Below are positions 10,563-20,047 of a stretch of 64,000 nt of DNA, one piece after another. Both the position numbers and the translations under genes were made by a program. The stretch comes from Euglena gracilis (taxonomy: Eukaryota > Euglenida > Euglenophyceae > Euglenales). The notes under the pieces were generated by a model that worked only from the letters and a program-made list of their open reading frames with translations, searched no databases and was not told where the DNA came from. Where the stretch lies: contig CP154954.1 in the NCBI GenBank assembly GCA_039621445.1, forward strand, positions 76,456,073 through 76,520,072, in the 5' to 3' direction. Numbering within the stretch: the first letter of the stretch is position 1; each line of letters begins with the position of its first letter.

Positions 10563-12229
10563 CTGCATGGGGTGCATGTTGGCGGCCCGAGCCGATCCAA
10601 TGATCCTGACATGAGAAAGCCCACAGGGAAAAACTGAGTTGAAAAATGAAGTTATACCCGAAGCCAGGCGGGAGACTTAAATAAATTGGCAACAAAATCT
10701 GGTGTTTGGACCAAGAATCACAAAGTTGGAAAGTATTCGGGGCCAGAACTCCAATTTCAACCTTTTTTTGAACGTGCCAGATGATCACTGGCAGTGGAAG
10801 TTTCATGGAGGGGAATGGATTGATGTGGTGATATGGGCATACAAAGAAAGCTAGGGGTTGATGTCTACCTATACAACCGAGAGCCAAATTAAGTCTTGAC
10901 CTGCCAACTGTCCTGCGAACTGTTTTTTTTTCGTACTGGAGCTTGAGTGCTGAGTCAACTTCATTGCTCTGTGCCACGTTCCGCTAAAGGTGGCTTTTGC
11001 ATCTGTGGCTGCCATCCACGTGGTCTTGGGGGTCGTGCAGTTGCTTGCACACCCTGCCATAAGTCTGTCAAGACGACCATTGTTGACTAAAGGTTAGGGC
11101 AATTGGGCAGCAACTCACCAAGCACATCAAAATAGGGTTCAGAAAACAATGCGCAAAATGAGTGCAGGGGAATAAACATCACCTCAACGTCTAAATATCA
11201 ACACAAGACTTTTGGACATGAGATTGCTCTTTTTTCCATTGTTAACCGCATGACAATCTCTTATTTTCCCCCGTTTTTCTGATTCTCAGCTTTTGTGCAG
11301 GCCTAATTTGTTTTTGCAACGGTTCATTTTTTGCCTTTTGTGATTGGACCGGACCACTCCATTGCTTTGTATGTGTCCCACTCCACCCTCGGGCGGGTGA
11401 CTGACTGGTTGTTTCGGATCGGAGTGACCCTTACCCCAACCCAATCCTTTTGCACCCCCATCCCAGGGCTGCCCGCCCCCCGTGCACTGTGGCTGTTTGT
11501 TTGGTGCCTTTTGTCCCTTCTTCTGGCCTGGCGCCGTTTTTTGCCTCTGTGCACGTGGAGGCCCCCCCCCCCGGGCTCCTGGGCTGATTTTTCTCCCCCA
11601 GTTCTCGGCACCGGTGCGGCTGACTTTTTGGGCTCCAGCTGGGGTCGGCCATGGGTGCCTGAAAAAGCGGTTTTGGGGGGATGAAAAATCGACTGTTGGG
11701 GGTCGCACATAAATCCCTTCGTTCAAGGATGCGCCAAATCACCCCTATCTAAGCCCCGGAGACTTCACCCTGGAACAAGGGTGAAGGGTGTGGTGTGTCC
11801 AAACCCATTTGAAGTCTGAATTTTTCCATTCATTGCAACTGGACCTGGATGCCTTTCATCTGGGTTCAGAAGATTCCTGAACATCAGGTGCATTTTTTCG
11901 AAAGCGTGCAAATAAATGTGCTTTTTCAAGTCGTAAGCACCAGGGAAAAGTATTTTGTTCCCTGGGGGTTTCACTCATGCCGTTTGCTCATCAACCCTGG
12001 GAAGTGGTCATTTTCCACTTTTAGAAGACCACAGAACCAGCCAGCCATTTCTGAGCTGGGGAAGGGGGGGGCGTGTTGGTCATTTAAGCCCAAAGGAAAA
12101 TCCATGCCACCGGTGAGGGGATTCCCCGAGGGGTGAACTAATCAGCTCAATGAACCATTTTGGCTGTTTGGGGTCGACTGGTCCCGACCAATCTTGTTGG
12201 GTCTGCTCCGCCCTGGGCTGGGGGGGGGG
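10563..12229. other. Non-coding or unrecognised sequence
   Basis: Long open frames at about 11290-11740 occur on both strands but are Pro/Gly/Trp-rich and lack domains. A small GC-rich patch at about 10975-11060 could be another exon, but neither strand gives a convincing protein. Nothing was assigned. Confidence 0.35.
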
Positions 12230-12535
12230 CAGGGGTTTTTTTTTAGTCTTGGACCCCCTCCCCCGGGGGGAGGGGGGGTAGGGTGGGTTGGTCCCTTGGA
12301 CCCCCCCCCTCCCCCCCCGGGGGGTGGGGGTGGGTTGGGGCTGGTGGGTATATCCTTTTCGGCGCCGAAGGCGCCGAAAATTTTGAAAAGGTGCTATTTC
12401 TGGGATTTTTGGCCATTTTCGGGCAAAAGTGGGTGGGTCCCCCGGGACCCCCCCCCTCCCCCGGGGGGGCCCCACCCCAGGGGGTGGGCGGGTGGGTGCT
12501 GACCCCCCCTCCCCCGGTCTTAAAAAAAACCCATG
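12230..12535. mobile_element. C/G-rich MITE-like element, 306 bp
   Basis: The left end is CAGGGGTTTTTTTTTAG and the right end CTTAAAAAAAACCCATG; these are imperfect inverted repeats. The interior carries GGGTATATCC, the perfect hairpin TTTTCGGCGCCGAAGGCGCC plus its continuation, and GGGTCCCCCGGGACCCC, all shared with 5576-5884 and the remnant at 430. The flanks are G-rich, so a target duplication cannot be judged. Confidence 0.55.
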
Positions 12536-12641
12536 GGGAGGCAGAGCAGACGTCAGATGCCGGGCCTGCCCAGGCATCCAACACGCAGTGCTCCACTGGC
12601 CGTGTGCGGTTGCCGGGTCCCAGCCCAGCTCCCCCCCCAAG

Positions 12642-12745
12642 CCCCTGCGCGGCGGGGATCCTCCAGCAGCAGTGCCACGACCCCGTCGTGCAGGCGCATG
12701 TGTGGGCCATCATGGTGCAGGCCAGCGCCGCCGGCCTTCGTCCCA
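12642..12745 (+). CDS. Putative exon, helical repeat protein
   Basis: A GC-rich island after a C tract ending in AAG (a possible acceptor at 12641). The frame reads AGILQQQCHDPVVQAHVWAI then MVQASAAG, which resembles a HEAT/ARM helix pair (HDPVVQAHVWAIMV). It lies just downstream of a MITE-like insertion. The exon ends and the phase with the 10.37-kb island are not established; it could also be chance in GC-rich DNA. Confidence 0.3.
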
Positions 12746-13430
12746 ACGCTCCTTTTTTTGGTCCCAAACTGTGGCTGCCCCCCCCCCCACTCCCTCCTCC
12801 TCCCTTTTCCCCTTCCTTCCACCAAATGCCCGCCAACAAATGGACAATCAACCTCGAAGATGGATGGCATGATGGAAGGTGCCTCCGTTGCCTGGTTTGT
12901 TTGCACTCGCGCCACTGTTTGCTCACCTGCTGCCTTTCCCAATGATTGCACCCCATTCGTCCACTGCTTCTCAGAGACGAAGCCCAAATCCTGTCCAGGG
13001 GCATTGCTTAGCATGCCGCCCTTCATGTTTTTTTTGATTCCCTGCAATGCTCGTTTGCGGATCGTTTTCAACTCAACAGGCCATCGGTCATGCATGTTGA
13101 TGATAATTTAACTTCTCAAAATGCAGAAAACCACCCCAGCCCACAGACCAAGGCCGCCATCAATCCAAAAGTCCGGCAGCAGCTTGTTGCCTCGGGCCAG
13201 CGACCAGACCCTACCACCAACCAGGAACAAAACTGCCTTGCGTCATGGCAGGCTTCTTTTCGAAGGCCCAGGGGATCCCAGCCGATTGCCTTAAGTTTGG
13301 AGGGTGTGTTGGCCAACTCGGGGTGGGGTGAATCCAACAGAAGGGGCCAATGAGCTCCGGGTGGGGGAATAATGAGGGGTCACAGGACTAAACTCATAGA
13401 AAAACATTAAAAAAAATCCAACGGTTGTGT
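12746..13430. other. Non-coding stretch, nothing recognised
   Basis: Pyrimidine-rich to about 12820, then mixed sequence. Open frames on both strands have no recognisable features. Confidence 0.4.
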
Positions 13431-13460
13431 CAGGGTTAGGGTTAGGGTTTGGGTTAGGTG
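13431..13460. repeat. Short interstitial telomeric repeat (TTAGGG orientation)
   Basis: GGGTTAGGGTTAGGGTTT followed by GGGTTAGGT. It is the reverse orientation to the long arrays after 40.3 kb, and it is the insertion site of the element that begins at 13461. Confidence 0.8.
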
Positions 13461-13850
13461 CATACACCTCTTTAAGGTTTTGCAGACCGCCCCCCCCCCT
13501 CCCCGGGGTGGTCTGCACCCCCCCCCCCCTGGGTTTGCAGACAGCCCCGGTTTTGTCCCAGCCCAGCTGCAGCGGAACCCTTTGGGGGGGTGCCAGTTCC
13601 TTTTGGGCCCAGCCGAAAATTTTTGGGAAAATGTTCGAAAATAGCCAAAAATGGTATTTTTGGGCTATTTGAGGGTTTGCAGGTTGTCAGATGCTCATTT
13701 TTTCCAACCATTTTGCAGTTTATTTTTCAGCAATTGTCCGGTTTCGGCCCAGCCCGGCCCAGCTCAGGTACAGCAAGTGTCCAGCCCCCTAGCTAGCCAG
13801 CCCAAAATTCTAGCCCTAGCCCAGCAACCCCCCAGGGCCTTAAGAAGATG
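13461..13850. mobile_element. MITE-like element inserted in a telomeric repeat
   Basis: A 390-bp element with left end CATACACCTCTTTAAGG and right end CCTTAAGAAGATG (imperfect inverted repeats). The flanks GTTAGGTG (13453-13460) and GTTAGGTT (13851-13858) match at 7 of 8 positions, indicating an 8-bp target duplication created in TTAGGG-type sequence. The interior shares C tracts, CCAGCCC motifs and TTTTGCAGACC with the element at 16600. No coding content. Confidence 0.65.
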
Positions 13851-13858
13851 GTTAGGTT

Positions 13859-14787
13859 ATGTTTTGTCATGGATATGGTCATGTTTTTGGATGCTTTTTT
13901 TTGTGGGTTTTTGCGTGGTTGCCTGGGACAAAATACAAAATACTTCCGAGACCCTATTTCCCCATAATGGGACTCCAAAAAAAGACATTTTGGAAACTCA
14001 AATGAAATTATTAATTAATTTGAAATTGATTTATGCGAACTTTATTGTTCCGTTTGCTTACAGAATTCCGTGGAAGGCGATTTACCTGCTGATCTCTCTT
14101 AGGCGTGAATTACCGTCGCAGGTTGCAGCGCCATTGTCAAGCACCTCACCTTTGCTTTTTTGAGGGTATGTGTCGGAGAGTCTGCCACACCGTCGGCTGC
14201 TTTGGCAGATCATCCTGGAGCAGGCACCTACCACTGCGGCCAGCGCCATTTTTCTTTGATGTGCACCTCTGCAATATGACTTTGTTGCATTGGGAGTGAT
14301 ACATGTGCTCATCATGAAAATACAACCTCTCCCGAAGATGGTCAAAAAGGAGAAACCTGTCTGCATTTTGGTTGCAGTTTTGCAGTGGCATATTTCGCTG
14401 TTTTTTCTCTTGCCTTTTTGTTCTTCCTGCTGTTTTTTTTGCCCTTTTGCACCTTTCAACCGCCCATTTCCAGAGTTCCGCTGGGAATTGAACTCGAACG
14501 AGAGAAGATTTTGCAATTTTTATGCTTCATTTTGATGATATTTTTTCCCCTGCATTTTTGGAAATTTGTTCCCTTATGGTTTTTTTGGGAGCCAGAACGT
14601 CACTTTTCTCCTCTCCCGTTCCTGAAAATAATGTGTGAAAGTGATTATCTTTTTTTTTTAGTTCCACTGGACCCTTGAAAATGCAAAAGATGAAACTTCA
14701 GCTCTAACTACTGGGACCTCCCCCTAGGGTTGATTTTTGGTTATGGAAGTAAAGGGTCGGGGCTTTAGGTTTAACCTTGATGTACTG
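13859..14787. other. Mostly non-coding; one weak exon-like patch
   Basis: At about 14165-14250 the + strand reads YVSESLPHRRLLWQIILEQA and the - strand also reads acceptably, so neither can be chosen. The rest is T-rich with Phe/Leu-rich artefact frames. Confidence 0.3.
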
Positions 14788-15178
14788 CTGTTTGAACCCC
14801 CCCCCATAGGCTGAAGCTAGACCCAACCCGGTCGAACCGGGAACCAAAAAAATCGAAATTGCAAAAATGTCCAAAAAAACTGCTACGTATGCAAGAATCG
14901 TTTTTTTTTACCCCAAATTTGCCCTGGCCAGCCCTGTTCCGACCCATTTTCGCCCATTTTTGATACATTTTTGCCCATTTTTGCATGCCGAAAGCAAAAA
15001 AAAAACTACTTGGACCCCCACTCAAGTTGATTATTGGTTTGATTTTTGTGATTGAGGGAATATACTTACACTTTCGATCTTTTGGGATTAATCTCTGCCG
15101 AGTGGCCCTTTTCCAGCCAGCCCAAATTTTCCAGCCTCTGAGCTGGACCCCCCCCCCTCCCGTGGGTTCTTAAACAAC
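14788..15178. mobile_element. Probable C-tract element of the same family, decayed
   Basis: TGTTTGAACCCCCCCCC near 14788 pairs with GGGTTCTTAAACA near 15164-15176 as an imperfect inverted repeat. The interior carries CCAGCCAGCCCAAATTTTCC, a motif repeated in the elements at 13461 and 16600. No convincing target duplication. Confidence 0.4.
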
Positions 15179-15197
15179 GCCCTGGACGCTCTGGCAC

Positions 15198-15452
15198 GTG
15201 TCCTTCAGCCTCTTGGACAAAGGACAAAGTGCTCTGCTGCCTCATCACATTTTGCAGGAAACTCTGTCAGAAGAATCCACCCTGGGAGCTGTCCCCCACG
15301 CATTTTTCCAGCCCAGGGAAACCCTTGTGGAAGAATCAGACATCTCTCTTGCCACCAGCGCTGCCCGCTTTCTAAGAGACCGACAGCCCAGCCCGAACCC
15401 AAGCCGAAGACCTCCTCTCCTCTCAACCAGGGACCAGCTGCTTCTGGCAACA
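15198..15452 (+). CDS. Putative exon, unknown protein
   Basis: An open + strand frame of mixed, protein-like composition: LPHHILQETLSEESTLGAV, then a Ser/Pro/Arg-rich segment, then LLSTRDQLLLATG. It ends at a possible donor (CAGGG|GTAACG, about 15455) immediately before a GTGTGA microsatellite. No domain was recognised. It could be an exon of the gene suggested by the armadillo-like islands or a chance frame; both ends are uncertain. Confidence 0.3.
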
Positions 15453-15483
15453 GGGGTAACGGTCCTCTGTGTGCGTGTGTGAG

Positions 15484-15635
15484 CGCATGCATGCGTGAGT
15501 GTGAGCGTGAGTGTGAGCGTGAGTGTGAGTGTGAGTGTGAGTGTGAGTGTGAGTGTGAGTGTGAGTGTGAGTGTGAGTGTGAGTGTGAGTGTGAGTGTGA
15601 GTGTGAGTGTGAGTGTGAGTGTGAGTATGAGTGAG
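15484..15635. repeat. (GTGTGA)n microsatellite
   Basis: About 25 tandem GTGAGT/GTGTGA hexamers with occasional GTGAGC units at the left end. Val/Ser frames on + and His/Ser frames on - are artefacts. Confidence 0.95.
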
Positions 15636-16103
15636 TGTTCGGGTGTGTGCGCTTGGGTGTCTTCATGTCTGTGTGTTTGTTTGGTGTCTGGGTGTTCATG
15701 TAGTCAACAGATTGATGGGTACCAATTACAACGTGGAAAGGTACCACTTCTTCTGGCTTTCCCCTGAACCTATTCCTTCCCAAGCTCTGCGCACACCGTT
15801 GCTTGGTGTCCCTTAGTCATGGGCATTGGCGGGCGGGATCAAGGTCAAGGGTTGTGCTGATTGAGTCCGGCTGTATTTTTTTTGTGAAATTTGTGGAACT
15901 CAATTGACTTTGGTTTAGTTTTGCCAAAGTCGTATCTCGTGGGGGCAGGGTTCTATATGCCCCCCCCCCTCCTAGACCGGGGAGGTCCGAAACCACGCCC
16001 ACTCCGGCAGGGGGGTATGGACTGACCCAGGGTGGGGAGCGCGGCTTTTCTGTTCATTATCTTAATGGTTTAATGGGACAGTGACCATCCCCCCCCCCCG
16101 AGG
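15636..16103. other. Non-coding stretch, nothing recognised
   Basis: Mixed sequence with C tracts at about 15961 and 16089, the second directly before the exon-like island that follows. Confidence 0.4.
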
Positions 16104-16199
16104 CAACGGTGCGGCACTGCCCCCCAAGGGCCTGCGCCTCGTGACACGGTTCCGCAAGGCGCTGGCCGCCGTCATCGTCCGCAGCCCGTGGCGGAAGAG
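16104..16199 (+). CDS. Putative short exon, basic helical segment
   Basis: A 96-bp GC-rich island preceded by a C-rich pyrimidine tract ending in GAG (acceptor-like) and followed by GTGCGT (donor-like). One frame reads NGAALPPKGLRLVTRFRKAL then AAVIVRSPWRK, a basic amphipathic segment. The splice-site context on both sides is better than for the other islands. No family was recognised. Confidence 0.35.
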
Positions 16200-16599
16200 G
16201 TGCGTTTGACGACGACGCCAAAATTGCAAACCACAATTCCCCTTAGCCCCTTCCGTGCCCAGCTTGAGCTTGGACGCTCTCGGCTACTCATGTCCGTGGC
16301 CCTCTGGAGGCACAAAGCAAGGTCGGAGGAGCACACGCGAATGGGGATGCCCAAAGATGGAGGAACATCCAAAGGGCGCCATTTCGGCAAGGAAAATGGC
16401 TTATGCAAATAAAAGTTTCAAAAAGAAAAGAAAAATGCAGAAATCACCCTATGCTACAAGGAGGGGGCGACTGATTGATTTTTTTTTTGTTGATTGACCG
16501 GTTTTGGGATTCAGCCCCCCCCCCCCCTGGGTCTGGTGAACGCAGGTGGGGTCGGCCAGAAATGCCTGCAAGTGGCCCAGCTGGCACCAAAGTCGCCAT

Positions 16600-17062
16600 C
16601 ATACATCTCTCTAAGGTTTTGCGAACCCCCCCCCCCCGGAGGGGGGGCGGCTGCAGCCAGCCCCGATTTGGGCCCAGCCCAGCCGCAGCAGCACCCCCCC
16701 GGGGGGGGGGGTGCTGCTAGCCCAGCTAGCCAACCCCTTTTTTGGGGGTCCAGCCCAAAATTTTTCGGCGCAAAGCGCCGAAATTTTTTGAAAAACTGTG
16801 TTCAAAAGTGGCCAAAAATGGGGTTTGGGGGGCGTTTGGGGCATTTTTGGGGGGTTTCAGATGCATCATTTTTTCAAAACTGTGTTTTGCAGGTCATTTT
16901 TGGGCATTTTTCCGATTTCAGTCCAGCTCGCCCCGGTTCGGGTCCAGCCGGGGTCCAGCCCCCGCCCCCCGGGGGCGGGCTAGCCAGCCCAAATTTCTAG
17001 CCAGCCCAAATTTCTAGCCCTAGCCCAGCACCCCCCCCCCGGGGTCCTTAAAGAGATGTATG
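16600..17062. mobile_element. MITE-like element with 17-bp TIR and perfect 8-bp TSD
   Basis: A 463-bp element. Its left terminus CATACATCTCTCTAAGG and right terminus CCTTAAAGAGATGTATG are inverted repeats with one mismatch. A perfect 8-bp duplication, GTCGCCAT, flanks it at 16592-16599 and 17063-17070. The interior has C/G tracts, the hairpin TTTCGGCGCAAAGCGCCGAA, and CAGCCC/TAGCC repeats. No frame encodes a transposase. This is the best-preserved member of the family in the window and shares the subterminal TTAAGG with 1082-1398. Confidence 0.85.
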
Positions 17063-17070
17063 GTCGCCAT

Positions 17071-18455
17071 ATTTCTTTTCAAAGAACGGCCAAAATTGCT
17101 TGGTTGAGCTATTTTAGGCCATTTTTTGGGTATGGCCATAGTGACCCTCCCCTTCCCCGGGGCTAAAAAACGTTCCATGATTCATTAAACGTTATAACCA
17201 TGTGTGGAGCTTCAAACAACTGAAATGACTCTTTGACCTTTGAAGATGTTTAATAGCTTCAAACAGGTTGAATGTTGCAAATCGCAAATGATTGTGCCTT
17301 CTGGCATGGGGATCCCATGCTCTTGGCTCAGCATGCTCTCCAGCAAAAACCTTAACCGAGGCCTGGATTTGGCAATTAAAAATGAATTGAAAAATATTGT
17401 AATTGTCCGCATTTTCACCACCATTTGGGCATTTTCACTTTGGAGTCACTGTCCCAAGATGTGTTTGGTATCACGAGTCTGTTTGCATCCATCCATGTCC
17501 TTTTGAATATTTTGTCCAACATTTTTCCAACAAAATTTTTTCTTGTACTAAAATCTTATTGTTCAGAATTTTTTATGGGTATGAATTCAGATTTGTTGAG
17601 TATCTTGTGTTTTTGATCCACTGCCCAGATGTCTATTTCTTATTACTGAATAAGTAAGGTTTGCACGTCATGATGCAGTTTTTGGCACAGAAACAACCAA
17701 AATGGTTATTTTTCAAAACCCCTACTATAGAAAATGGCCTTGAAAATGGCCTGCTCTAAAATGGCCTAAATGGCCTAAATGGCCAAAATGGGCAAAAATT
17801 TGGGCTTGGCTACAGACTTCGGCGAAAGAGGAAGCAGAAAAATCCCCCCAAAAAGGCCATTTTTTAAGGAATTTTAAAGAGGTTCCGATTTCGGCAAATC
17901 CCACCGACCGTTTGCGGTTCTGTCACATGTGCTAAAATTAAGTATTTCAATTTAGGAAGCGGAATGCCGCTTCGTATGCTTCTATGCCCAAAAGAGCCTA
18001 AATTTTTCTACAGATGTTCAACTTTCAAAATTCTTGGGCTTCTTTGCTGGTTTTTTGAAAACTTTCGGACACGCGTCAGTTTAAATTTTCCATATGGGCA
18101 ATTGCGCTGCCTAAGATAGATGCTTTCAGGGGAGGAATTGGGTGGCTGGTTTTCAAAAAAGTGACTGGTTTTTGAAAGTAGAGAGTGACCGTGACCCCCC
18201 CCCCTGGGTCAGAAACCATGCTGTAATTGCCACCCCTCTCTGTGCCGAAGTTCCCCCCACAAATTGTGCTGCAGATGCATTCTTGGTGGATCAAATCAAA
18301 ATGTGCTGCAGGTTTTTCGACTTCGCTTGTTTTCAGCCATTTTCGGGGAGAAAATTGATTTTTTTTGTTGAAGAAGAATGCATCTTGTTAAATTCCGCCG
18401 CTCCATGTGCACAAGAAAGCTTGGGATGGGCTGGTTGCCAAGCACCTCTGATGAT
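17071..18455. other. Non-coding stretch, nothing recognised
   Basis: AT-rich sequence with a short AAATGGCCT repeat at about 17730-17790. No gene, RNA or larger repeat was recognised. Confidence 0.4.
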
Positions 18456-18585
18456 GCTGGGCGATGCTGGGCGATGCAGGGCGATGCTGGGCAATGCTGG
18501 GCGATGCTGAATTTTTGGAGACCAGAGGTGGGGTTCCGATGCTGGGCGATGCTGGGCGATGCAGGGCGATGCTGGGCGATGCAGG
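18456..18585. repeat. 10-bp minisatellite ATGCTGGGCG
   Basis: Two runs (about 18456-18508 and 18537-18585) of GATGCTGGGC/GATGCAGGGC decamers separated by about 30 bp of unrelated sequence. Confidence 0.9.
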
Positions 18586-18961
18586 CATTTTTTTTGTATA
18601 TTTTGGAGAATTGAACTATTTTTGGTCAATTTTCCCACAAAGCTCCAGTTTTACACCCATTTCGGCTATAATGGGTCAATTTCTGCTAATTTGGGGGCTA
18701 TTTATCACTGATTTGGCAAATATTGGGCTAATTGGGGCCTTTTTGAGCAGATTTTATGGCATTTTTGGCCATTTTGCGCCTTTTTGGTGATTTTGGGTCA
18801 TTTTTCACAATCTTTTGTGGACATTGTTGGTGTTTTTGGGCAATTTTTGGTTATTTTGGTTGCTTTTTGAGGCCTTTTGCGGTCAATTTTGGGCTTTTTT
18901 GTGGCCATTTTTTGGGCTTTTGTGGTTATTTTGGCTTGGTCAGGAGCCAACGGATGAATAC
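18586..18961. other. T/G-rich low-complexity stretch
   Basis: Irregular TTTTTGG/ATTTTGGG repeats running into the next minisatellite. No coding evidence. Confidence 0.5.
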
Positions 18962-19395
18962 TGGATAGATAATGGACAAGATGCAGATGATGGACAAGAT
19001 GCCGATGCTGGACAAGATGCAGATGCTGGAGAAGATGCAGATACTGGACAAGATGAACTGGATGCAGACACTGGACAACATGCAGATGGTGGACAAGATG
19101 CAATTGCTGGACAAGAAGCAGATGCTGGACAAGATGCAGATGCTAGACAAGATGCAGATATTGGACAAGATGCCGATGCTGGACAAGATGAACTGGATGC
19201 AGACACTGGACAACATGCAGATGCTGGACAAGATGCAGTTGCTGGACAGGAAGTAGATGGTGGACAAGATGCAGTTGCTGGACAAGAAGCAGATGGTGGA
19301 CAAGATGCAGATGCTAGACAAGATGCAGATACTGGACAAGATGCAGATACTGGACAAGATGCAGATACTGGACAAGATGCAGATGGACAAGATGG
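18962..19395. repeat. 18-bp minisatellite, GACAAGATGCAGATGCTG unit
   Basis: About 24 imperfect 18-bp units, with GAACTGGATGCAGACACT variants at two places. Because 18 is a multiple of 3, frames stay open on both strands (Asp/Ala/Gly/Gln-rich on +, Cys/Ser/Ala-rich or His/Leu-rich on -). I see no initiation context or non-repeat domain supporting a gene. Confidence 0.9.
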
Positions 19396-19521
19396 GGTGC
19401 CACCCTCCACCCTCCAGCACAACAACTGTTTTGGACTTTGTTTGTCTGACCGGCAAGAGGCTTGCAACTTGCACTCGATGTTGCCATCTCACAGGCCTGC
19501 GCCACATCCTCCGGCAAAAGC

Positions 19522-20040
19522 AGCAAAAGTGGTCAAAAAGTGGTCAAAAAGTGGTCAAAAAGCAGGCAAAAGTGGGTAAAAGTGGCCAGAAAGCAGCAAA
19601 AGTGGTAAAAAAAAGTGGGCAAAAGTGGGCAAAAGTGGTCAAAAAGCAGCAAAAGTGGGTAAAAAAAGTGAAAGTGATCAAAAAGCAGCAACAATGGCCA
19701 AAAGTGGGCAAAAAGTAGCAAACGTGGGCAAAAGTGGTCGAAAAGCAACAAAAGTTGTCAAAAGTGGTCAAAAAGCAGGCAAAAGGGGCCAAAAGTGGTC
19801 AAAAAGCAGCAAAAGTGATCAAAAAGCTGCAAAGGTGGTTGGAAATGGGCAAAGGTGGGCAAAAAGCAGCAAAAGTGGTCAAGAAGCAGTCAAAATTGGT
19901 CAAAAGGCAGCAAATGTGGGCAACAGTGGTCAAAAAGCAGTCAAATGGTCAATGTGGGCAAAAAGCAGTCAAAAGTGGTCAAAGTGGTCAAAAGCAACCA
20001 AAGATGGCCAAAAGTAACCAAAAGTGGGCTAGATCGGCCA
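19522..20040. repeat. 10-11-bp minisatellite CAAAAGTGGTCAAAAAGCAG
   Basis: Irregular tandem arrangement of CAAAAGTGGGC, CAAAAGTGGTC and AAAAAGCAGC words over about 520 bp. Lys/Gln/Val-rich frames are artefacts. It ends at the first partial copy of the 219-bp satellite. Confidence 0.9.
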
Positions 20041-20047
20041 AAGCACA

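Noticed and set aside
11286-11742. Overlapping frames of 100-146 codons on both strands
   Set aside because: Composition is Pro/Gly/Arg/Trp-rich as expected from C/G tracts; no frame stands out and no splice context supports one.
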